Shown here: positions 57,877-64,000 of the stretch, piece by piece
How positions within the stretch are numbered: the first letter of the stretch is position 1
Layout of the letters: each line of letters opens with the position of its first letter
DNA from: DASSUW01 sp963835525
Lineage (GTDB): Bacteria > Actinomycetota > Thermoleophilia > Solirubrobacterales > Solirubrobacteraceae
Assembly: GCA_963835525.1 (NCBI GenBank)
Contig: CAWIFM010000008.1
Location: forward strand, 1,240,001 to 1,304,000
Length of the DNA: 64,000 nucleotides
Direction: 5' to 3'
Translations under genes and position numbers: made by a program
Notes under the pieces: model-generated
Seen by the model: only the letters and a program-made list of their open reading frames with translations
Databases searched by the model: none
Told to the model about the DNA's origin: nothing

Positions 57877-58545
57877 GTGGAGGAGTCGGAACCGCCGGCG
57901 GATGACGCCAATCCGCGGCGCCGGTGGCGCCCTCATCTGAGCCGCGCGGGAAAGTGGTTCGCGGGCACTGTCGCGGCCGCGGTCGTCGGGGTCGTCGTGT
58001 CGGCCTACGTCACGGACTGGCTACCCGGCGGCGACGAGGGCGAGGCGTCACCGTCGCCGAGTGCCTCAGCCACGCCAAGCCTGCCGGCCGTGCCCGATTC
58101 CCGTCTAGTGAGCGCAGAGCGGGTCGGGTCCTACCTCGTCGAGGCTGACGGCAGCTCCGAGGGAGCGACCGATGCACTCGGCCAGCCAACCAGTAGCGCG
58201 TCAGAGGGCACCACGTGCACCATGACCTGGGAAGGACAGCTGATCATGGAGTTCTCCAACTTCGGGGGTGCCGATCCGTGTCTGTACGGGCGGTTCTGCA
58301 CCGCCCATGTGTCAGGTCGCGATTGGTCGACGGCCGAGGGCCTCCAGCCGGGGATGCCGACTCGCCGCATGCTCGAGCTCTACCCGAACGCGGAAAAGGT
58401 GGACGAGCCTGGCGAGATCACGCGCTACGTGCTCGACCCTGGGATCGAGCCTTGCGGCCTGGATGCGAAGGGCGGGCTCGAAGCCTGGACCAATGTCGGC
58501 AGAGTCTTCGCGCTTCGTGTGACATTTCAGGCTGGGGGAGACTGA
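57877..58545 (+). CDS. Membrane-anchored protein with extracytoplasmic domain, unknown
   Basis: 222 aa, GTG start. A basic cytoplasmic N-terminus (RRRWRPHLSRAGKW) is followed by one transmembrane segment (FAGTVAAAVVGVVVSAYV) and a Ser/Pro linker. A ~140-aa outer domain has four cysteines (TTCTMTW, DPCLYGRFC, IEPCGL) that could form disulfides. The GMPTRRMLELYPNAE segment resembles small repeats of unknown function. No family named. Codon use is less extreme than in the core genes, fitting accessory DNA. Confidence 0.55.
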   Translation: MEESEPPADDANPRRRWRPHLSRAGKWFAGTVAAAVVGVVVSAYVTDWLPGGDEGEASPSPSASATPSLPAVPDSRLVSAERVGSYLVEADGSSEGATDALGQPTSSASEGTTCTMTWEGQLIMEFSNFGGADPCLYGRFCTAHVSGRDWSTAEGLQPGMPTRRMLELYPNAEKVDEPGEITRYVLDPGIEPCGLDAKGGLEAWTNVGRVFALRVTFQAGGD

Positions 58546-58587
58546 GCCCGGTATGCAGGACCGGATGCAAGACGGGGAGGAGCCCGG

Positions 58588-59316
58588 ATGGACGCGGCGA
58601 CGTGGGCGAACATAGGAACCGCGGCCGGGACCCTCGCGCTCGCGGCCGCGACTTTCCGCCTCGCACGGCGAACCTCGGAGCAGGTGGCTTCGAGCCGCGA
58701 GCAGGCGTCCTCCAGCGAGCGGCAGGCCGAGGCCAGCCGCCGACAGGCGGAAGCCGCGGCGCGGCAGGCCGAGCTGCTCGCCGGCCAGCTGGCAACCGCG
58801 CAGGAGTCGCTCCGAGCGGCAACGCGCCCCCTGCTGGCCGACGTGCCCAGGGACGAGGACGACAGCGCCACGCAGATCAACGCGAACATCGAGTTCGAGC
58901 ACGAGGAGGAGGTCAATGTGCGGGTTCCGGTGCGCAACGTCGGAGCGGGACCGGCGGTCATCGTCCATGCGCGGCTCGCGGCGACCGAGCAGGCCATGGA
59001 GGCACAGCAGTGGGCTCCCGGTTCGTCCGCGCAGAACATCGTCGCGCCGGGCGAGCGCGTACCTCTCCGGTTCATTGCCCCTCCCGGGTCGGCGGCCTAC
59101 AGCACGCTCCACGAGCAGGTGCTCGGGTGCCTCCGACTGATCGTGGAGATTCAGTACCGCGACTTGGTCGAGGACCATGACGCCACCCTCAGGCTCGGGC
59201 TCGCTTGCAACCGGTCCAACCAGGAGTGGCGCGTGACGAACTCGGAGGTCGTCTTCAGCGTCGGGCGTTCCCTTTCAATGACCGCGGGCGCGATCGACGA
59301 GGGCACGTACCGCTGA
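58588..59316 (+). CDS. Coiled-coil protein with N-terminal anchor, unknown
   Basis: 242 aa. The first ~25 residues (WANIGTAAGTLALAAATFRL) could form a weak membrane helix. Residues about 30-80 are an alanine/glutamine coiled coil (SSREQASSSERQAEASRRQ). The rest is a beta-rich globular domain starting VRVPVRNVGAGPAVIVHARL, an immunoglobulin-like or NEW3-like pattern. Many such proteins occur in phage and island contexts, but the role is unknown. It lies 42 bp after the previous membrane protein, probably one operon. Confidence 0.55.
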   Translation: MDAATWANIGTAAGTLALAAATFRLARRTSEQVASSREQASSSERQAEASRRQAEAAARQAELLAGQLATAQESLRAATRPLLADVPRDEDDSATQINANIEFEHEEEVNVRVPVRNVGAGPAVIVHARLAATEQAMEAQQWAPGSSAQNIVAPGERVPLRFIAPPGSAAYSTLHEQVLGCLRLIVEIQYRDLVEDHDATLRLGLACNRSNQEWRVTNSEVVFSVGRSLSMTAGAIDEGTYR

Positions 59317-59439
59317 GGGATCGCCCCGCCTGTTCGCGCAGCTCAGCTAGACCGCCGATTTCGTCGCAATCTGCGCGCCGGTTGCACGGTCCGTCCGGCG
59401 TGACCTCGAAACTGGTCGGTGGCGTTGACTTGCGCGCCA

Positions 59440-59553
59440 GCCGACCACAGACCGATAGCTGCCGGTCGGCAGACATGCAAGCTGGCTGCCGGGCAGCCAG
59501 GCCCCGACCCGAGGCGCGAACGCTTTGACGGGCTAAGCGCTCTCGGGTCGGGG
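59440..59553. ncRNA. Run of three hairpins, candidate structured RNA
   Basis: Three perfect stems in succession: GCCGACC/GGTCGGC (59440 and 59464), CTGGCTGC/GCAGCCAG around CGG (59482-59500) and CCCCGACCCGAG/CTCGGGTCGGGG (59502 and 59542). The third has a 28-nt loop. No ORF with native codon use covers it. It could be a small RNA, a leader, or an origin or attachment structure for the island. Confidence 0.45.
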
Positions 59554-59601
59554 TCCGGGCCACTGGCTCGGACGATCATTCGCTCCGTCCATCAATTCGT
59601 C

Positions 59602-59614
59602 TTGACATCGTCAA
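59602..59614. promoter_or_regulatory. TTGAC-N3-GTCAA palindrome upstream of the recombinase-like gene
   Basis: TTGACATCGTCAA contains a perfect TTGAC/GTCAA inverted repeat and a consensus TTGACA -35. It lies 61 bp before the gene at 59675. A clear -10 is not seen at 17 bp, so use as promoter, operator or both is tentative. Confidence 0.4.
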
Positions 59615-59674
59615 GGATCGCGTCGCGATCGGACGCATTTTTCTTCCGTCGCTATCGGCAGCAATACTGTCGGT

Positions 59675-60664
59675 ATGGCTCGCTCGGCGCCGCTTATCAC
59701 CCAGCCCGCGTACGGCAAGGGTCGCACACCAGCCAACAAGGGCAAGAAACTTGCCGCCGAGCCGGTCCACCCTGAGGACGTAGATCGACTCATCGCGTCG
59801 TTCCCACGGACGACCAAGCGCGGGAGTCGAAATCGCGCGATGGTCGCGCTCATGGTCGGCGCCGGCTTCAAGATTGGCCAGGTCGTCGCGATGGATCGTC
59901 GGCATTACCACACGGGTTCAAGTTTCGTCACGGTGCCGGCAACCCAGCGCAGCCCCGAACGTGTTGTCGAAATAGACGTGGCCACACGCGAGGCGCTTGA
60001 GGATTGGCTTGCCGTTCGAGCAAAGCTCGACGCAAAGCTCGAGCAACGCACGCTCGCTCCGATGTTCGTGGCGATCAGCAAGGGCTCGATCGGGAATCCG
60101 CTTCACACCGCGTACATACGCGAGATGCTGCGTGACCAGGCGCGGAAGTTGCGCATCCCGTATCGCGTCACAGCCGAGGGTCTGCGCCTGACTTACGAGG
60201 CGCGCCTTGCCGACAGGTCGACCGGCATCAATAGCCGGATCGGTCGGTACATCGATGAAGACACCATTCGCAGTCGCTACCCACGGTCGTATGAGAAGTG
60301 GCGCGACGCGTTCGACTTCTTCGTTGTCGATCCTGAGAGGCATGGGACACGCATCGGCCACGACTGCCGCGAGGCGCTCGTGTTCTTTAGCGATGACCTC
60401 GCTCGCGATATCGATCTCGACGCCCGACCGGGTGAGACAATCGCAAAGGCTCGGGCTGCCCTCGCTGCGCGGGATGATCTGAGCGACAGGGTTCGCGAAG
60501 TCTCACTCGCCTACTTCGGCTCGGTGTGGGATCTCGCGCAGCGCCAAGAGCACGGCGCCATTCGAGACAAGGGACCGCTCCGGGCGGACGACGCTCGGCG
60601 CGTCGTGTTTCACACGATGCTTGTCATGTACGAACTTGACCAGACCATGCGCGAAGACTTGTGA
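59675..60664 (+). CDS. Tyrosine-recombinase-like protein lacking catalytic residues, with helical C-terminal domain
   Basis: 329 aa. Residues about 35-215 follow the integrase fold: NRAMVALMVGAGFKIGQVVA, RVVEIDVATREALEDWLAVR and RVTAEGLRLTYEARLADR. Where active recombinases have Arg in the first block, His-x-x-Arg in the third and a late Tyr nucleophile, there are Lys, Ala-Glu-Gly-Leu-Arg and no clear Tyr. Residues about 225-329 form a helical domain (GHDCREALVFFSDDL, VWDLAQRQEHG, VFHTMLVMYEL) not firmly assigned. Likely DNA binding without strand transfer. Codons are less GC-rich than the core genome. Confidence 0.55.
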   Translation: MARSAPLITQPAYGKGRTPANKGKKLAAEPVHPEDVDRLIASFPRTTKRGSRNRAMVALMVGAGFKIGQVVAMDRRHYHTGSSFVTVPATQRSPERVVEIDVATREALEDWLAVRAKLDAKLEQRTLAPMFVAISKGSIGNPLHTAYIREMLRDQARKLRIPYRVTAEGLRLTYEARLADRSTGINSRIGRYIDEDTIRSRYPRSYEKWRDAFDFFVVDPERHGTRIGHDCREALVFFSDDLARDIDLDARPGETIAKARAALAARDDLSDRVREVSLAYFGSVWDLAQRQEHGAIRDKGPLRADDARRVVFHTMLVMYELDQTMREDL

Positions 60665-61119
60665 GCCGGGCGGCGAAGGCGAGGCGCGCGACGATCAGTC
60701 ACGGCGTGCGTGCACTCATACGGCCCGCTCGCACGCTTCGTCGCGATCTCAATAGCTCGTCGCACCCAGACCACCGCGTTCAGGCGGCGGAGCAGTCCAA
60801 CCGTCGCTATCGCCTTGCGCGAGATGCGATAGCCAGCGCCGACGACCACTCACTATCGCCTGAGCTCCTTCCGATCGCGAGCTCGTGCGCCGCCGATGTA
60901 GTGCTATGCGCTGGATGCGAAGGGTTGGGACGAGTGGCGCTTCTGGTGCTCGTCCCGCAGCGGGCGTCTCGGGCTTGGTTGCGGAGACGCTCGCGCTTGA
61001 GCGAGAGCAGAATCGGGTGTGCCGTCTGGGGATCGGGTTGTGGCTGGGGCTTCAGAGGCGTCGGCCGCGCTCCGCGCCTGTGCCACTTGGATCGGTGTTC
61101 TTCCTCGCCGGAGCCCTGA
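60661..61119 (+). CDS. Possible ORF, 152 aa, doubtful
   Basis: Starts at a GTG overlapping the previous stop. The first ~70 residues (RRATISHGVRALIRPARTLR, EQSNRRYRLARDAIASADD) have codon use like the recombinase-like gene; the rest is Arg/Gly/Cys-rich with little coding character. Perhaps a shorter gene with a frame break, or noise. Confidence 0.25.
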   Translation: MSRAAKARRATISHGVRALIRPARTLRRDLNSSSHPDHRVQAAEQSNRRYRLARDAIASADDHSLSPELLPIASSCAADVVLCAGCEGLGRVALLVLVPQRASRAWLRRRSRLSESRIGCAVWGSGCGWGFRGVGRAPRLCHLDRCSSSPEP

Positions 61120-61172
61120 TCGGACATCTCTCGCGCCGGCGTCATCTACCACGTCTACTTCCGAGGTTCTGC

Positions 61173-61195
61173 GCGACGGGCGCGAAGCCCGTCGC
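61173..61195. terminator. Terminator hairpin between convergent units
   Basis: GCGACGGGC and GCCCGTCGC form a perfect 9-bp stem with loop GCGAA. It lies 16 bp beyond the stop of the minus-strand gene at 61211, suiting termination of the metalloprotease operon. Confidence 0.7.
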
Positions 61196-61210
61196 ACAGT
61201 CGCAGCAGCG

Positions 61211-61771
61211 TCAGCCCTGAGCGCTGAACGGGATCGCCGAGCGGTCGGCCTCCGTGAAGCGCTGTCGGAGCTCGTCCCGATGCGCCGCGTTTCGCACAAG
61301 GAGGTCGCCGAACTCCGGCACGAGCAGGTGCCGGCCCTCGGCGTCCGTCCGGGTGGCGAACAGGTACGAGCGGCCGGGCTCCAGAAGCTGGTCGTTCTCC
61401 ATCAGGCGCAGCTCGTTGGACGCCGGCAGATAGCCGCCCTGCTGGGCGACCACCACGCTCCCGCGGGCCGGCCCCTTGATCGAGTCCAGCACTTCGACCG
61501 TGAAGTCGGTCTGGATCACCGGCTCCGTGTCGTCGGTACGGCCCTCGCCGGCCACGCGACCGACGAAGAGATCCTGGGCGAAGCCGGCCAGGCGGCGGTC
61601 GTCCGAGAAGTCGGCCACCGCAACCACCTGCATCCGGCTGATCTTCGGTGGCTGCTCGATGGAGTCGCCGGTCGAGCGGAGCTGGAGGGCGCCGGCGATG
61701 ACGGCCAGGGTGGCGATCAGTACCGCGAACGCCAGCGGCGGACGGGTGGCCAGGAGTCGCATCGTGCTCAT
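61211..61771 (-). CDS. Membrane-anchored extracytoplasmic protein, partner of the metalloprotease
   Basis: 186 aa. One N-terminal membrane segment (LAFAVLIATLAVIAGALQL) without a lipobox, then an exported domain of ~155 aa: MQVVAVADFSDDRRLAGFAQ, FVGRVAGEG, FTVEVLDSIKGPARGSVVV and RSYLFATR. The pattern resembles the small OB-like/NTR-like domains found near secreted metalloproteases, but this is a weak impression. The start codon lies 4 bp after the stop of the metalloprotease gene, so the two are translated together. Confidence 0.55.
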   Translation of the reverse strand: MSTMRLLATRPPLAFAVLIATLAVIAGALQLRSTGDSIEQPPKISRMQVVAVADFSDDRRLAGFAQDLFVGRVAGEGRTDDTEPVIQTDFTVEVLDSIKGPARGSVVVAQQGGYLPASNELRLMENDQLLEPGRSYLFATRTDAEGRHLLVPEFGDLLVRNAAHRDELRQRFTEADRSAIPFSAQG

Positions 61772-61775
61772 CTCG

Positions 61776-62288
61776 TCATCCCCAGAGGTAGTCGTAGCTG
61801 TACACGTCGTGTGACTGCGGGGACTCGATCGTGGTTACGGACCGGTACATCACCTGGTCCGAGAAGCTGTGGCCCAGGCCCAGGGCGTGGCCCAGCTCGT
61901 GCACGGCGACGTTGCGGCGCCGCTCCGTCGAGTACCCGAGCATGTAGGCGTCGTTGAACGTGATCGTCTCCTCGGCGGTCGTGGGCGTGTACAACCCGGC
62001 CCACGAGGCGGCGAGATTGTTCACGTCGTGGAAGATGAGGTCCGAGTTGGTCAAGCCGGTGTCCAGGCCGATGTCGACGTCGCCCACGGCGTTCCATCGG
62101 TCCCGGGCCCAGTTGCGCACGTCGTCATAGTCCGTCGAGTCGACGTAGTCGATCTTGTTGTTGACGACCGAGTCCCAGCCGAACCAGTGGGCGGCCGCCG
62201 GTCCCGGGCCGAGCAGCGGTAGCCCGATCGCGACCGCCGCCGCAGCGGCCAGGGTGCGAGGGTGGATCCTCGTAATGCGTCTGAACAT
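61776..62288 (-). CDS. Secreted matrixin-type zinc metalloprotease
   Basis: 170 aa from the ATG at 62288, preceded by AAAGGGG. Signal peptide about 1-34 ending PAAAHW. The zinc site is complete: HELGHALGLGHS near residue 125, followed by the Met-turn region VMYRSV. Upstream strands (IDIGLDTGLT, TITFNDAYML) fit the M10/matrixin catalytic domain. There is no prodomain with a cysteine switch, so activity may be controlled by the partner protein encoded next. Confidence 0.85.
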   Translation of the reverse strand: MFRRITRIHPRTLAAAAAVAIGLPLLGPGPAAAHWFGWDSVVNNKIDYVDSTDYDDVRNWARDRWNAVGDVDIGLDTGLTNSDLIFHDVNNLAASWAGLYTPTTAEETITFNDAYMLGYSTERRRNVAVHELGHALGLGHSFSDQVMYRSVTTIESPQSHDVYSYDYLWG

Positions 62289-62792
62289 GGCGTCCCCTTT
62301 CCGGGGGGGTCGGGTGTCGCGAGGTATGACCCCGACACCGCCGCGCTGGTTGGCGACATGCCGCGCTCCGGTCCAGCTAACGCCGACGTGCCCGCAGGCG
62401 AGCCGCGCAGCGCGACCATCCGCGTGACCGCCCACGCGCCCTTCGGCGTCGCCGCAACGCCGACGCGGACGCGGCTCAAGTACGCGCTGCCGCGGGCCCT
62501 CTCACGGCCTCGCTTTCGCAATCGCCTGCCAGGGGCAGTCCAACGACTCCGTCGCGGAGTTGCGCTTTGCGCGACCGATGAAAGTCAAGGTCTTCGCCGA
62601 GATCTTCTGCAGCGTCGCGGCGTGCGATTGGCACGTTGTTCGCGGTGTTTCGGAGAGCCTGGGGCGGACCGGCTTGCCGGTCGTCGTGGGGCGGGTTAGC
62701 GTGTTGGGCGGGCGCGGGTGACTGACGTAGCGAAGCGCAGACGTCAGGAGCTTTGAGTCTGCCGCGCGGCTTTGCCCCGTTGAGGGCCTACT
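62289..62792. other. Gene-free stretch between metalloprotease and IS110
   Basis: No convincing gene is seen. A short open frame (RSATIRVTAHAPFGVAATPT) covers 62340-62500, but coding character fades after it. The end of this stretch (TGACGTAG...CTACTT near 62718-62790) may contain the right boundary of the IS110-like element. Confidence 0.35.
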
Positions 62793-64000
62793 TCATGCGC
62801 GCTCCGGTGTCGCGCTCGCGCCCACCTTTCTCGCCGGGGCTCCGGCCCGCTGGTCTGTGACCAGCCGCTTGTAGGAGGTCTCGGCCTGTGCGGCGAGCTC
62901 GCGCTCGGCCTGGCGGATCGCGTCGTTGCTGCTCCAGATCCCGCGTGCGGTCTTGGTGTATTTCGGGGCGCCGGCGGTGATCTCCAGGCGGCGCAGCTTC
63001 TTCTTGGTCAGCGAGGGTTGCTGGTGGGCGTAGTCCTCGCCGCGGGTGAGCATGCACCAGAACAGGATCGCCAGCTTGCGGGCGGTCGCGACGATCGCCT
63101 TGCCGTGCCCGCGGCGGGCGCGGGTGCGGTCATAGAAGGCGTGCAGCGGGCCGGGCTGCAGGACCACGCTCCAGGCGGCCTCGACGAGCGCCCAGCGCGC
63201 GGCCGCCGAGCCGCGCTTGCTGATCCGGCCGCTGCGCGCCGGCGCGTCCCCGGACTGGCGGACCTTCGGATCCAGGCCGAGGTAGGCGACCAGCTTGCGG
63301 CTGGCCAGAAACCGTCGCGGGTCGCCGACGGCGGCGATGAACGTCGCGGCGCAGATCAGGTTCACGCCCGGGACGGTCATCAGCCGCCGGATCTCGGGCC
63401 AGGCGAGCGCCTGCTGGGCGATCAGCCGCTCGACCGCGGCGATCTCGGCGTCGAGGAACTCGACGTGACGCATCCCGGCATCGACGGACTCGCGCTCCTC
63501 GAGCGGCAGCTCGAGCCCGGCCAGCCACCGGCGGCCCTTGACGCCGAACAGGTCAGAGCACGGCGGCTTGCCCTGCAGGCGGCGCTGCAACACGGCGTGG
63601 ATCTCGTTCTTCGCCCGCGTCCGCGCACGCACCGACTGCTCACGCCGCGCGAGCCGGCGCCGCAACACGCGGCAGCGCTCGTCGGGCATCCACACCGACT
63701 CAAGCTCCCCCGACCACAGCAACCGCGCCAGCGTGCGCGCGTCGAGCCGGTCGGTCTTCGCGCGCGCCTGCGTGATCCCGGTGTCGTCCGGGCTGACCAC
63801 GACCACCCGGTCGACATGCGGCTCGAGGATCCGCGCGACCTCCCAGCAGCTGCCGGTCACCTCCAACGCCACCCGATCCGACGCCAGCAGGCTCTGCGCC
63901 AGCATCCCGATGCCCTCCGGCGTGCTCGGCACCCGAGCGCCGGTGCGCACCTGACCGTCCTCGCAGATCGCGACGACGCAGAAGTCACGGTGAACGTCCA
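62793..64000 (-). CDS. IS110-family transposase (truncated by window end)
   Basis: At least 401 aa; the N-terminus continues beyond the window. The DEDD transposase domain is recognisable: DVHRDFCVVAICEDG, the Glu in ALEVTGSCWE, and Asp in KTDRLDARTLARLLW. The C-terminal transposase_20 domain has LMTVPGVNLICAATFIAAVG and YLGLDPKVRQSG, with the catalytic Ser region RISKRGSAAARWAL. IS110 elements move as circles without long terminal repeats and may use a guide RNA encoded in a flanking non-coding end. Confidence 0.92.
   Translation of the reverse strand, partial: DVHRDFCVVAICEDGQVRTGARVPSTPEGIGMLAQSLLASDRVALEVTGSCWEVARILEPHVDRVVVVSPDDTGITQARAKTDRLDARTLARLLWSGELESVWMPDERCRVLRRRLARREQSVRARTRAKNEIHAVLQRRLQGKPPCSDLFGVKGRRWLAGLELPLEERESVDAGMRHVEFLDAEIAAVERLIAQQALAWPEIRRLMTVPGVNLICAATFIAAVGDPRRFLASRKLVAYLGLDPKVRQSGDAPARSGRISKRGSAAARWALVEAAWSVVLQPGPLHAFYDRTRARRGHGKAIVATARKLAILFWCMLTRGEDYAHQQPSLTKKKLRRLEITAGAPKYTKTARGIWSSNDAIRQAERELAAQAETSYKRLVTDQRAGAPARKVGASATPERA

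Noticed and set aside
59675..60664. HEPN ribonuclease call for the C-terminal domain
   Set aside because: The helical pattern is suggestive, but the canonical Arg-x4-6-His motif is absent (only RQEH), so no nuclease function is claimed.
62340..62699. A + strand gene upstream of the metalloprotease
   Set aside because: Coding character is limited to about 50 codons, and no start, ribosome site or family similarity supports it.
1..64000. CRISPR array, rRNA genes or a prophage structural module
   Set aside because: No regularly spaced repeats, rRNA segments or capsid/terminase/portal-like proteins were seen.

Overview
The window is very GC-rich with strong G/C bias at third codon positions, frequent GTG/TTG starts, short overlaps between co-directional genes and several apparently leaderless promoters. 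Together with the gene families (paired Ku proteins, SARP/BTAD regulators, FHA and Ser/Thr-kinase signalling, CoxL, HyuA/B), this points to an actinobacterium-like organism, most plausibly Thermoleophilia/Solirubrobacterales. That placement is inference from gene content, not from a marker gene.

Layout. 1-3.8 kb: end of a glycerol kinase, a two-gene Ku operon, an isochorismatase-family hydrolase and a GT9-like glycosyltransferase. 3.8-13.2 kb: a carbohydrate-type ABC importer, a ThDP enzyme, a FadR-type regulator, an HTH/SRPBCC pair, an LDH/MDH-like dehydrogenase and an SDR. A similar operator-like sequence lies before three of these transcription units. 13.2-14.3 kb: a small iron/peroxide locus (Fur-family regulator, ferritin-like protein, 62-aa protein) with two TTAGG-N4-CCTAA palindromes. 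14.3-25.7 kb: signalling genes, namely a hybrid histidine kinase, receivers, a degenerate cyclase, an FHA-LuxR/PknB pair and a very large SARP-STAND-TM-WD40 protein. 25.7-31.6 kb: catabolism (amidohydrolase, intradiol dioxygenase, polysaccharide deacetylase, SDR, MetE-like protein, sugar-isomerase-like Tat protein).

31.6-33.4 kb is the most striking locus. A cobalamin riboswitch precedes a secreted protein with alpha/alpha-barrel-like repeats followed by a DUF4430-like domain, the same domain order as vertebrate intrinsic factor/transcobalamin, then a collagen-like stalk. 33.4-37.7 kb: repeats, a BTAD-ATPase regulator and a LuxR fragment. 37.7-46.2 kb: sulfotransferase, sulfatase, and an SsuABC-like importer with two permeases and two ATPases, an amidohydrolase, a Rieske protein and a peroxiredoxin. 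46.2-55.5 kb: MBL hydrolase, MarR/EamA pair, NAGPA-type protein, and a CoxL-HyuA-HyuB operon.

55.5-64 kb looks like accessory DNA: an IS1182-like element with recognisable terminal repeats, a tRNA/tmRNA-3'-end-like fragment with its terminator, two membrane-anchored unknown proteins, a run of three hairpins, a recombinase-like protein lacking catalytic residues, a small metalloprotease with a partner, and a partial IS110 element.

Five genes carry frame breaks. Ten of the eleven are repaired by deleting one G from the coding strand, which suggests a systematic assembly artefact or a specific mutational signature. Those genes are marked as pseudogenes only in that sense.
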